Assembly: GCF_042675725.1 (NCBI RefSeq)
Contig: NZ_JBHTJN010000004.1
Location: forward strand, 124,001 to 188,000
Direction: 5' to 3'
Length of the DNA: 64,000 nucleotides
From: Seminibacterium arietis
GTDB taxonomy: Bacteria; Pseudomonadota; Gammaproteobacteria; Enterobacterales; Pasteurellaceae
Shown: in pieces, positions 50,615-59,994 of the stretch
How positions within the stretch are numbered: position 1 is the first letter of the stretch
How the letters are laid out: each line of letters begins with the position of its first letter
The notes under the pieces: generated by a model
What the model was told of the DNA's origin: nothing
Seen by the model: only the letters and a program-made list of their open reading frames with translations
Database searches by the model: none
Made by a program: the position numbers and the translations under genes

Positions 50615-53600
50615 TTACCATTGGTAGCCAACCCCAACAGAACCGCCATAGTCGCCTGCTGAGTTACTTGTTCCTTGTAATCGAATGATCACTTTTCCGT
50701 TATCACTCACTCGTGAATAACCTAAAGCAACCGCACTATGACCTTTATATGAACTAGCCGATGCTGCAATCATTGATTTACCTGGCATTGAAGAATTAGG
50801 CAATCCAGCTGCTGCTAACGCTCCAGCGATACCTGCACGTAACTCTTTGCTAGAAGAATTCAATTTTTCTTGCAATTCATTATTTTTTGCATCTACATAG
50901 TTTTTATTCACCGCAACACTTCCGCTTGCATCTGGTTTCACATCAGGTAACGTAATTTCACCTCTTGCACCGTTAATTGCGATTTCACCGCCCTCGCCTT
51001 TAACAGTTAAACCATTTTTATCTAAGCTTGAAGACGCTTTACCTGCTTTATCAGCCAACGTGATATTATTTGCTGACATTGTTGCGGTATTGTCTTTGTC
51101 TTGCAATTTAACGCCATCTAATTGGTAATTTGCTGATTTACCCGCATTATTACCTTTGCCTTTAATCGCAACACCCATTGCACTAATATTTGTTTGTGCT
51201 TCTGCACTTGTTGCTTGCAAGCCATAGCTATTTAATACTGCTTTTTTGCCATCAACTTCACGAGTTTCAAAAGAGGTCATATTTTGCAAGCGATCAGACA
51301 ATTTCACTTCTAAGCCTTGTCCATCTTGTGATGCTTCAACTTTAATGTTTCCTTTCGCTGTTGCTTCGCTGTTAAATTCGCCCTCGCCTTTGATCGAGAC
51401 ACTTTCACCGATATTCTTATGTACTTTCACATCGTCATTACCAGTAAAGTTCAAGCCCGCTTTAGCAACTGCTTGTAAATCACCAACTGTCGCAACATTG
51501 CTTAATTTAGCACTGCTATCAGCTTTCACTAAATCAGCGACTTTATCTGTTGCTTTAGTTGCGTCATTATAACCGTTGTCATAATCACTATTAGCTTTAG
51601 TTAACTCCGCTTTCGCTGTTTTTAACTCGTTTCTCGCAGTTTCTAAATCCGTTTTAGCTTGTGCTAATTTTTCTTTATTAGCTTGCAACGTTGCTTGAGC
51701 TTTTTCTTTCGCCTCACCATCAGGCATTGCGTCGATAGCTTGCTCTAAACTGCTTACCGCTAACGTTAAATCAGTAAAAGTTTGAGCTTTATCAGAAAGC
51801 GCTTTCGCTTTTTCGCCCACAACGCCCACTTTGTCATCAATCGCTTTAGCAAGTTCTGCTAATTTCGTTTTTTGATTTTCTGTTGGTGTGCTAACACCTA
51901 ATCCGCTTGCCGCATTGCCTAACACAGTTGGTACATCGGTTTTACCCTCAGCATTCACTAAAGAAAGTTGTGGATTTTCTACCGCACTTTTATTCGCTTT
52001 CGGCATACCATTAGCTTCAATATCCGTTGCTTTATAGTATTTACCGTCATTGGCTTTCACTAAACGGTTACCTGCTTCATCAGTATAAACTAAAGTTCCA
52101 GCTTCACCATTGCGTAATGCGTTAGCTTTATCGTTAGCATTTTTGCCATTTAAGCCATCTTGTGCAGTTAAACCTTTATTAGCTGCTGCATCAGCATCGC
52201 TTGCTGCTTTGCCATCACGTCCATCAGCAAAGGTCATATTGTCGTCTTTGTCTAACATTGCACCTGTAGCTTTCACCAATTGTGAACCATTTACTGCATC
52301 TTTCGAATCAGTAGATAATTTACCGTCTTTAATATTGCTCACTACCATTGGAGTGGCTGTCGGCTCAGCTTTAATGACAACTTTTGCTTTTTCATCATCG
52401 TTTAGCTCAACTTTTTCACCATCTTGTTCTTTATAGAATTTACCGTCTTTGTCTTTGCTAACTTTGACATCATCTAAATAATAATCAAATGGGCGGTTGC
52501 CAGCAGCATCACTTAAAGCTTTTTCAAGCTTACTATCAACATAGTTTTTATTTGCTGCACTTGAGCCATCGGCTTTATCATCAAGATCTTTCAATCCTGT
52601 AATCACACCTGTTGCTTTATCACCATCTTTAGCAAAAGCAAGTGTCGCAGTATCTTTACCATCTTTATGAGTGGTAGTTAAACTTACTGCTTCTTTACCA
52701 TCTTTACCATGAACCGTTAAACCATTTTTAGCATAAGTGGTATTAGTTTTATCACCACTTTTTGAATCACTATCACCAACGGTTAAGCCTTTGCTATTCA
52801 ATGTTGCAGTGTTACCATCAATATCTAATAAAGTTACTCTATCAGCCTTATAAGTAGCATCATCACCTTTTTTATTTGATAAAGTTGCCCCTGTTCGACT
52901 ATAGACTGCAATATTGCCTTTATCATCACTCATGGTATTTCCAGCAGCAGTTTGCTTATTAATAAGCGTTACTGTTGGATCATTACCATCTTTCGCCTCT
53001 AACGTATTTGCAATTGCAGTAGAAACATTTTCGCTATCACCGTTTTTCAGAGTAATATCGTCAGCAGTTTGAGTGTTGGTTTTATCACCATCTCTTAGTT
53101 TTAAACTTAATAAACCGTAATCAGCTTCTTTATCTGTCAATGGTAATAATCCTGTATCGTCAGCATAAGGCTTGAGATGTAAACCTGCACCATCTAACTT
53201 ACTTTTTGCATAAAGTTCTGGATCATTTCTGACTTGTTTTGCTTTAGTTTCAAAAGAGTCCATATCTTTTAGCGATTCGTTGAGTGAAATTTCTAACTTA
53301 CTGTCTTTATTGGTTACAGCGATATTATTGTCTGTACCTTTAAAGTTGTTAATATCTTTCACGCCACGACCCACAATCTCTAATTTTTCACCTAGATTTT
53401 TGTGAACATCTTTTCCGTCATTGCCTACAAAGTTCAAGCCTGATAATGCGATAGCTTTTAGATCCCCTACATTAACGGCTTTGTGAGTGTTAGTGTCAAA
53501 TTTTCCAGCAACTAAATCTTTCACTAACTCAACCATTTTTCCTTGTTTAGCGGAATCTGGTTGACCTTGAATATCATCGATACCAAGACCTGATTTCAGA

Positions 53601-56600
53601 TTTGTGATCGCAACAGGAGCTTTGCCTGAATCTTTTCCGCCTAACGTAATAGATGATTTAGTGTCATCATCATACTTAACCGCAGTTTTATCCGCATTGT
53701 CTTTTAATGTTTTCAGTGCATTGTCAACATATTTTTTGTTAGTTGCACTTGAATCATCAGAAGTATCTGTAAGATCTGCTAAGCCAGTGATTTTACCATC
53801 AGCACCTTTAGCAAAATTTATTTCGCCTTTGCCGTTTTTATTTTTAATGGAAAGCACTTCTTTATCTTCGTTTTCTCCATTTCTAATAGAGATGCCATCC
53901 GCAGTTGTGGTAACCTGTTCATTTCCGTATTTTACTGTTGTGCCATGCTCGGTATCCATAGCAACTAATTTATCTCCATCTTTAAGCAGGACTTTATCCA
54001 GCTTGTACTCAGCAGTTTTTCCATTACGTTTGTTAACTCCACTATCTTCAATCTCTTTGATCGCAGTGCCTGTGCCGTCAATAGTAGTTTTCACTTTTTG
54101 TTTGACATTTCCGCCTCTCACAGAGTCTGAAATAAATTCAGCAGATTCAAGATTTTTTAGTTTGTTAGCAAGTTCTACAGTTAATGTATCGTTTTCAGCT
54201 TTTACATTAATATTTCCATCAGCTCCTTTAAAATCTTGAGCTATTATTCCAGCACCTTTAATATTCAGTTTTTCACCAAGATTTCGGTGAACTTCGCCTG
54301 AATTACCTGCAAAATCTAAGCCTGATAATGCAATCGCTTTTAGATCACCAGCATTTACTGCTTTATGCAATGCGTCTTTGTCAGTATTTTTAAGCAAGCT
54401 ATCCACTTTAGCTTTAGCAGTATTGGCATCAAGATTTGCTGTGCCATTGTCATCAAGACCAAGACCTGATTTGAGATTTTTAATTTCTACAGGAGGCTTC
54501 CCTGAACCTGCTCCGCCTAAAGTGAGCGATGTTTTATTTTCATCGTCATATTTGACCGCAGTTTTATCGGCATTGTCTTTTGAGGTTTTCAATGCGTTAT
54601 CGACATAAGTTTTCACCGCACCTGCTGTTGCTACTTTGTCTTTATCAGCGTGATTGTCTGTATTTGGAATAGTTGTTGCTTTATTTAAGGTAAATGTTGC
54701 TTTACCCTCATCTTTAGCATCACCATTACCAACTGTTACAGTAATATCCTCATTACCAATAAGTTTAAAGGTGCTGTCTAATTTGCTTTCGTGTGTACCA
54801 CCATTTTTATCAGCAAAAGTCAGTTTTTTACCGCCTAATACAGAACTAACATAAGTGTTTACTTGTTTATCGGTAACTAGTTTTGGTGTGCCGTCATTAG
54901 GCTTGTCGATACTTGCACCTGTACTTAAATTCGTAATCAGGGTGCTTTCATTTAAACCTACTTTAATAGTTGTTGATTTACCGTTATCAGCTTTCTCAGC
55001 TTTAACTGAAAGTGCAGATGAAGCCTTTTGATCTTTTTCCGCTTTAACTGCATCAGCTGCTAATTTTGAAATCACATCTTTGCCTGCTTGATCGATGTTA
55101 TCCAATTGTTTATTGGCTTTTTTCTCAAGCTCTGTGTGCAATTGTCCACCATTGACTACATCTTTAGAACCCGCTGTGATACTGCCATCTTCAACACCCG
55201 TAATTTTTTTGTTTACGGTGATTTTGTCATCTTCTAAAGTGATTTTCGTACCGTTGCCGTTGGTGTCTTTTGCAATAGAAGTGATGCCTTTTAGAGTTGA
55301 GTTAAGTTTATGAGTAACAGCTCCGCTCGCACCCACTTCAACAGTGATATTAGTATCATTTTTAAAATCAAGACCTTCAGCTAATTTTACAGTTTGTCCA
55401 TTCGTACCATTTGCTTTATATTTTAAAGTTTGGTTACTTTTCAGATTAGTGACTTCTGTTTTGATCTCTTTGATCTTATCGCTAGAATCCTTAATGTCAT
55501 CTTTGATTTTCTTATCTAAACCAATAGTAATAGTTTGTCCATTACTTTGAACCGAAGTAGTTACTTCATTCGCAGTACCCGCTATTTTCAGTTTTTGCGT
55601 TTTTAGTGCTACGGTGCCGTGAGGACCAGTACCATTTTTAGAATTATCTGCTTCTAATTCTAACGTAGTACTAATACCATTAATTTTAGAGTTAAGATAA
55701 GTTTTCACTGCATTAGCGGTAACGACTTTATCTCCCTCAGCTCCATTTGTTGAATCATTTAGAGTTTTTACTTTATTTAATGTAAAAGTAATTGAATCAC
55801 CATTAGCCGCCGAAGTCAGATCCGTGCCGTCACCTTTAATGGTTACTTTTGCTCCAAGTTGGCGAGTAAATTCTCCGCCTTTATTGTCTGCAAATTTTAG
55901 TCCTTTGTTGATGGTTTCGATGTTTTTATCAATTGCATCTTTGAAAGATGTAGGTTTTGCAACACTTGTATCTTTACCATTGACATCTTTCAATTTATCA
56001 AAACTTCCTTTTTTGAAACCCTCTTTTCCATTATCAGCTTTATCAACGCCAAGTACATCAGTAGCCAATGTCGCAAATACACTTGCCACACCGTAAAGTT
56101 GTCCGCCGTTGATAGCGTCAGTAGAAGTGGCGTCTAATTTACCCGCAGCTACATTAGTAATTAAGCGTTCTTTGCCTGTGTCACCAACGCTCACTACTGC
56201 TTTTTTCTTATCTGCATTAATGTTCTCTGAAGTTCCAGCCCCTTTCCAGCTAAATTTAACACTGCTTGAATCAGTACTGATTTCAGCACCATCAAGTGCG
56301 GTCATTTTTGCACTCGCTTTTGAGTTTTTACCCAACGCCACTGAATCGCCTGCGTTTGTTTCAACTAAAGCTGTGTCGCCAATAGCAACCGCACCTGCGA
56401 CTTTGGCTTCGGCGTTGTAGCCCATAGCAATAGCGTGTTCTGCTGCGGTTTCAGTGTGTGCTTTAAAGCCAATGGCGATAGAATCTTTACCCTCAGCACG
56501 GTTGCCGTTGAAGTTAGATTCTTCAATTTCTGTTTTTGTTAATTGCGTAAGTCTCGCTTTTTTGTCATCGGTATTGTCTGCTTTAACAGCGTCATTAATT

Positions 56601-58759
56601 TTCTTCGTCCATTCATCGAGCTTCGCTTTTAATTCTGCATCAGAAGCACGTGAAAGTGCACCAGCTTCTAGTTTTTTAAGCTCCTCAATCACTTTTGTGA
56701 TTTCAGATGCAGTGGTTGCGATATTATTATTTTTACCTAATTCGGTTACTTCTTTTTCGATTCCTTTTAACGATTCTTCATTAAAAGTTTCTTTACCGTT
56801 CGCTTTGCGGTTTAGCAAGTTAGCATATTGCCCTGCAATATTGACATAGCGTTCATAATTTTGTGTCGCTTTTTGTCCGTCGGTAATGCGTTTTGCTTCG
56901 CTATGTTGTGAAGTTTGATCCACACCAAAATAAGGAGTATGGCTAGCACCACCATTGAAAGAAAGTAAATTTACACGTTCTTCAAGGGATTTTAATTGCC
57001 CTACGTTAGCCACATCAGTATCTAAATAACCTGATGCCACGTTAACGATACGGCGTTCACGACCTTTACTCCCCACAGAAATTACGCCCGTTTGTCCGCT
57101 CGTTGGGATAATAATTGAGCCTTTTGGTGTGTAAGGTTTTGCTAATAAATCGCTATATAAGTAATCAGTTTCTGATTGATGACCTAAAGCAACGGAGTTA
57201 TTTAAATAGGCGAGTGATTCAATCCCTAAAGCGAGAGAGTTATTTCCTTTATAATGATCTTTATTCTTGCCATTAGAAATACTGTTTAAAAATGTAGAGT
57301 TTTGACTTTCATCTTGTACTCTTGCACGATAACCAAGAGCGATACTATTTTTCCCTTCAGCGTAAGAACGCACCCCAATTGCCATAGCGTTATCCGCTCG
57401 ATTTCCAGCATAGGCATAAGAACCAATAGCAAACGCATTTGAGGCATCAGCTAAGGCAGAATAACCTAACGCCAAGCTGTTTTGCCATAAAGCGAAAGAA
57501 CGTCCACCAATAACTATGGCATTTTTTCCATCTCCAGTTTCACCATGTTTTTGGGTCTTTTTAATTTCCTTTCTACCAATGGTTAATAATATCTCACTTT
57601 CTGTGTCTAAAGGCATCGATTCAGTTGTAGTACCATTTTTTAGAATTTCGCTGGCTTTAGTATCAAATTCACTGGCGTCATCTAGCACAGTTTCATTTTT
57701 ATTAAAGTTTTTATACAACTCAAGCCATTTGTTACCTTTATCTGCATTAAACTTCGCCCCAGCAGCTACCATTGAACCAATTGCAATAGTGTTTTCACCT
57801 ACTGCTTTCGCATTGGAACCGTAAGACATTGCGCCTTTATTAGTGGATTCGTTAAAATTACCTATTGCTAGCGAGCCTTCAGCAAATACACGGCTTTCAC
57901 GCCCAATTGCCGTACCGCCCTGGGCATCTCTAGAAACGAATGCACGCATACCTAATGTGGTGGAATAATCAGCTAAAGCAAAAGATAACGCCCCAAGGGA
58001 GGTGGAAAGTTTACCACTAGCCACGGTGCGTGAACCAATCGCAATTGATCCTAAGCCCCCTGCATAGGTTGGGGAGAATTGACGATTGTCTTGACCATTT
58101 GTAATATTATATTTATTTTTAAAGGATCTTTCATCAATAAAATATTGTCCGCTACCATTATTCCAAAGCTCACGGTAAATGGTATTTATCGTACTTTCTG
58201 GTAATTTATCATAAAAATTACTATCATCAATATCATCATTCCCGATAGCAACAGAAGATTTTCCCCTAGCGAAAACATCCGCCCCAATGGCAACAGATTG
58301 GTTATGTGCTGCAGAGTTGTTACCCACAGTAACAGATTGCGAGCCCCTTGCTTTAGCATCATTACCAATGGCTACCGCTTTTACCCCCATAACGGAGAAA
58401 TTAACAACTCCTTGGGTACCACTTGGATTTAAAGCAATAAATTGGCAATATGAGTTATCACGATTATTTGAAAACCAACCATAATAATCACATTTTTTAT
58501 TATGACCCCAATCACTTGCAATAGAACCTCCATCAACGTGTATTGGCGCGGCATAAGCAACATGTGGAGCAAAAAAATAAGACAGTATTGAAAGTGCAAT
58601 TAATGCGGGTTTAAAGGAGAGGGGGGGTAACACATTGCAGGTTAATCCTGACCTGTTCGATTTTTTAGATGACAATACACGGCGATTACTTGCGATCTCC
58701 GAGACCACCTTGGTAACGCCAGTAGTGATGTTAAATTTAGTTTTGAAAATATGGTTCAT
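50615..58759 (-). CDS. Giant trimeric autotransporter adhesin (Hia/Hsf/YadA-like)
   Basis: The 2714-residue precursor of a type Vc adhesin has an extended signal peptide (residues 1-70: basic MNHIFKTKFN start, hydrophobic core, cleavage after AYA). A long head of YadA-type repeats (about 100-545; AVAIGN/SVAIGA words) is followed by a neck (RRIVNVASGYLDTDVANVGQL, about 570), a second head (750-815) and a second neck (865-895). A stalk of repeated domains reaches about 2630 and includes a coiled-coil stretch (2300-2410). The C-terminal anchor ends SVGVGYQW. Three chains form a 12-strand pore in the outer membrane. It binds host surfaces in related species; the ligand here is unknown. AAAGGAATCAGG precedes the ATG. 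Confidence 0.94.
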   Translation of the reverse strand: MNHIFKTKFNITTGVTKVVSEIASNRRVLSSKKSNRSGLTCNVLPPLSFKPALIALSILSYFFAPHVAYAAPIHVDGGSIASDWGHNKKCDYYGWFSNNRDNSYCQFIALNPSGTQGVVNFSVMGVKAVAIGNDAKARGSQSVTVGNNSAAHNQSVAIGADVFARGKSSVAIGNDDIDDSNFYDKLPESTINTIYRELWNNGSGQYFIDERSFKNKYNITNGQDNRQFSPTYAGGLGSIAIGSRTVASGKLSTSLGALSFALADYSTTLGMRAFVSRDAQGGTAIGRESRVFAEGSLAIGNFNESTNKGAMSYGSNAKAVGENTIAIGSMVAAGAKFNADKGNKWLELYKNFNKNETVLDDASEFDTKASEILKNGTTTESMPLDTESEILLTIGRKEIKKTQKHGETGDGKNAIVIGGRSFALWQNSLALGYSALADASNAFAIGSYAYAGNRADNAMAIGVRSYAEGKNSIALGYRARVQDESQNSTFLNSISNGKNKDHYKGNNSLALGIESLAYLNNSVALGHQSETDYLYSDLLAKPYTPKGSIIIPTSGQTGVISVGSKGRERRIVNVASGYLDTDVANVGQLKSLEERVNLLSFNGGASHTPYFGVDQTSQHSEAKRITDGQKATQNYERYVNIAGQYANLLNRKANGKETFNEESLKGIEKEVTELGKNNNIATTASEITKVIEELKKLEAGALSRASDAELKAKLDEWTKKINDAVKADNTDDKKARLTQLTKTEIEESNFNGNRAEGKDSIAIGFKAHTETAAEHAIAMGYNAEAKVAGAVAIGDTALVETNAGDSVALGKNSKASAKMTALDGAEISTDSSSVKFSWKGAGTSENINADKKKAVVSVGDTGKERLITNVAAGKLDATSTDAINGGQLYGVASVFATLATDVLGVDKADNGKEGFKKGSFDKLKDVNGKDTSVAKPTSFKDAIDKNIETINKGLKFADNKGGEFTRQLGAKVTIKGDGTDLTSAANGDSITFTLNKVKTLNDSTNGAEGDKVVTANAVKTYLNSKINGISTTLELEADNSKNGTGPHGTVALKTQKLKIAGTANEVTTSVQSNGQTITIGLDKKIKDDIKDSSDKIKEIKTEVTNLKSNQTLKYKANGTNGQTVKLAEGLDFKNDTNITVEVGASGAVTHKLNSTLKGITSIAKDTNGNGTKITLEDDKITVNKKITGVEDGSITAGSKDVVNGGQLHTELEKKANKQLDNIDQAGKDVISKLAADAVKAEKDQKASSALSVKAEKADNGKSTTIKVGLNESTLITNLSTGASIDKPNDGTPKLVTDKQVNTYVSSVLGGKKLTFADKNGGTHESKLDSTFKLIGNEDITVTVGNGDAKDEGKATFTLNKATTIPNTDNHADKDKVATAGAVKTYVDNALKTSKDNADKTAVKYDDENKTSLTLGGAGSGKPPVEIKNLKSGLGLDDNGTANLDANTAKAKVDSLLKNTDKDALHKAVNAGDLKAIALSGLDFAGNSGEVHRNLGEKLNIKGAGIIAQDFKGADGNINVKAENDTLTVELANKLKNLESAEFISDSVRGGNVKQKVKTTIDGTGTAIKEIEDSGVNKRNGKTAEYKLDKVLLKDGDKLVAMDTEHGTTVKYGNEQVTTTADGISIRNGENEDKEVLSIKNKNGKGEINFAKGADGKITGLADLTDTSDDSSATNKKYVDNALKTLKDNADKTAVKYDDDTKSSITLGGKDSGKAPVAITNLKSGLGIDDIQGQPDSAKQGKMVELVKDLVAGKFDTNTHKAVNVGDLKAIALSGLNFVGNDGKDVHKNLGEKLEIVGRGVKDINNFKGTDNNIAVTNKDSKLEISLNESLKDMDSFETKAKQVRNDPELYAKSKLDGAGLHLKPYADDTGLLPLTDKEADYGLLSLKLRDGDKTNTQTADDITLKNGDSENVSTAIANTLEAKDGNDPTVTLINKQTAAGNTMSDDKGNIAVYSRTGATLSNKKGDDATYKADRVTLLDIDGNTATLNSKGLTVGDSDSKSGDKTNTTYAKNGLTVHGKDGKEAVSLTTTHKDGKDTATLAFAKDGDKATGVITGLKDLDDKADGSSAANKNYVDSKLEKALSDAAGNRPFDYYLDDVKVSKDKDGKFYKEQDGEKVELNDDEKAKVVIKAEPTATPMVVSNIKDGKLSTDSKDAVNGSQLVKATGAMLDKDDNMTFADGRDGKAASDADAAANKGLTAQDGLNGKNANDKANALRNGEAGTLVYTDEAGNRLVKANDGKYYKATDIEANGMPKANKSAVENPQLSLVNAEGKTDVPTVLGNAASGLGVSTPTENQKTKLAELAKAIDDKVGVVGEKAKALSDKAQTFTDLTLAVSSLEQAIDAMPDGEAKEKAQATLQANKEKLAQAKTDLETARNELKTAKAELTKANSDYDNGYNDATKATDKVADLVKADSSAKLSNVATVGDLQAVAKAGLNFTGNDDVKVHKNIGESVSIKGEGEFNSEATAKGNIKVEASQDGQGLEVKLSDRLQNMTSFETREVDGKKAVLNSYGLQATSAEAQTNISAMGVAIKGKGNNAGKSANYQLDGVKLQDKDNTATMSANNITLADKAGKASSSLDKNGLTVKGEGGEIAINGARGEITLPDVKPDASGSVAVNKNYVDAKNNELQEKLNSSSKELRAGIAGALAAAGLPNSSMPGKSMIAASASSYKGHSAVALGYSRVSDNGKVIIRLQGTSNSAGDYGGSVGVGYQW
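53250..54610 (-). repeat. Duplicated stalk module in the adhesin gene
   Basis: Two copies of a stalk module, about 880 bp apart, begin at about 54604 and 53730. Both encode YVDNALKT-KDNADKTAVKYDD, then a GLG-IDD/LDD turn, then HKAVN-GDLKAIALSGL and a HxNLGEKL neck-like segment. A third, more diverged copy of the GDL...NxGE part lies near 51540-51380. The DNA itself is recognisably similar, pointing to tandem duplication. Confidence 0.8.
58621..58627 (-). repeat. C7 homopolymer in the adhesin signal-peptide region
   Basis: Seven G on the plus strand (C7 in the coding strand) fall in codons 44-46 (Leu-Pro-Pro-Leu). The frame is open at seven. A change of one base would stop the protein within the signal peptide region. 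Confidence 0.7.
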
Positions 58760-58801
58760 CCTGATTCCTTTTTAATATATTAACAATCATTAACAGTGAT
58801 A

Positions 58802-58815
58802 ACACTTTATAGTGT
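58802..58815. promoter_or_regulatory. Inverted repeat in the adhesin promoter region
   Basis: ACACT-TTAT-AGTGT lies 43 bp upstream of the adhesin start in a 157-bp AT-rich gap that also holds an uptake signal near 58892. Possible operator or leader hairpin. Confidence 0.35.
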
Positions 58816-58916
58816 AAATTTGTCATAATATCATATTAATATATGGATTGTATATATGAAAATATACTGTTTATTTTACATAATATGGTAAAAAGTGCGG
58901 TATGAAATAAAAAAAT

Positions 58917-59237
58917 TTAGCCACCAATAAATTTAACTTGAAATCCTTTTTGCTCAAGTAACTGTTTAATTAACGGACGTTTATCACCTTGTATTTCAAT
59001 ACAGTGATTTTTTATAGCACCGCCACAAGCACAGCGTTTTTTTAATTCCGTTGCGAGAGATTTTAATTCGCTTTCAGTTAAATCTAATCCTGAAATAACA
59101 CAGACCGCACTTCCTTTACGACCACTTACTTGCCGTTGAATGCGAACAATGCCATCGCCTTTGGCTTTTTCTGGCGGTGTAGGCACTGTTTTTATTCGCC
59201 CCACTTCTGTTGAATAAACTAATTCAGATTCGCTCAT
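58917..59237 (-). CDS. yciH: YciH, SUI1-like translation initiation factor homologue
   Basis: The 106-residue protein has the SUI1/eIF1 fold pattern: [43 protein letters not shown] and a final [16 protein letters not shown]. Its bacterial role is not settled, though E. coli YciH can affect initiation fidelity in vitro. The start overlaps the pyrF stop (ATGA), as in many gamma-proteobacteria, so it is co-translated with pyrF. Confidence 0.94.
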   Translation of the reverse strand: MSESELVYSTEVGRIKTVPTPPEKAKGDGIVRIQRQVSGRKGSAVCVISGLDLTESELKSLATELKKRCACGGAIKNHCIEIQGDKRPLIKQLLEQKGFQVKFIGG

Positions 59238-59935
59238 TTTAATTCAGCAATTGATTGGTTAATAGCTCGTAAAACTTGTGCTGGATTATCGGCTTGAGTA
59301 ATTGGGCGACCAATAACCAAATAATCCGCTCCCGCTTGAATGGCTGCTGGTGGGGTCATCACACGGCGTTGATCGCCTAAATCAGAACCAACAGGACGAA
59401 TACCTGGCGTGACAAGTTTGAAATCTTTACCGCAATGGTTACGTAAAATTTCCACTTCTTGCGGTGAACAAACTACGCCGTCAAGCCCTGCACGTTGGGT
59501 TAAATGTGCAAGACGGATCACTTGTTCCATTGGTGAAGCGTTAATGCCAATTTGCAATAAGTCTAAATCTTCCATACTAGTTAGCACGGTAACACCGATT
59601 AATAAAGGTGCATCTTTACCATAAGGCTGTAAAATTTGTTTGGCTTGTTCCATCATTGCTAGCCCACCGCTGGCGTGTAAATCCACCATCCATACGCCTA
59701 AATCTGCTGCAGAACGCACCGCTCTTGCAACAGTGTTTGGAATGTCGTGAAATTTTAAATCTAAAAAAACATCAAATTGCCGTTGGTGTAGGCATTTAAT
59801 AAATTCCGTTCCTAAGGTGGTAAACATTTCTTTACCCACTTTTAGGCAACATAAGCTTGGATCAATTTGATCAACTAATGCTAAAGCCTGTGCTTCTTTT
59901 TCGTAATCCAATGCAACGATGATTTTATTATTCAT
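59234..59935 (-). CDS. pyrF: PyrF, orotidine 5'-phosphate decarboxylase
   Basis: The 233-residue enzyme makes UMP from OMP, the last step of de novo pyrimidine synthesis. The catalytic Asp-Lys-Asp set is visible in [13 protein letters not shown] (D59, K61, D64), and the phosphate-binding segment VTPGIRP is present. The lapAB-pyrF-yciH order is the same as in E. coli. It starts 59 nt after lapB. Confidence 0.97.
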   Translation of the reverse strand: MNNKIIVALDYEKEAQALALVDQIDPSLCCLKVGKEMFTTLGTEFIKCLHQRQFDVFLDLKFHDIPNTVARAVRSAADLGVWMVDLHASGGLAMMEQAKQILQPYGKDAPLLIGVTVLTSMEDLDLLQIGINASPMEQVIRLAHLTQRAGLDGVVCSPQEVEILRNHCGKDFKLVTPGIRPVGSDLGDQRRVMTPPAAIQAGADYLVIGRPITQADNPAQVLRAINQSIAELK

Positions 59936-59994
59936 ATTTTTTCCTTTTTTGGCTGTTTAGGACTTGTTTTGTTTAATTATTGTTCGGCTATTGT

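Noticed and set aside
53604..54239. Open antisense frame of 211 codons opposite the adhesin, plus several of 60-130 codons
   Set aside because: These follow from the skewed Asp/Lys/Gly/Thr codon use of the repeated stalk. They have no ribosome-binding sites and encode low-complexity Ser/Leu/Pro sequence.
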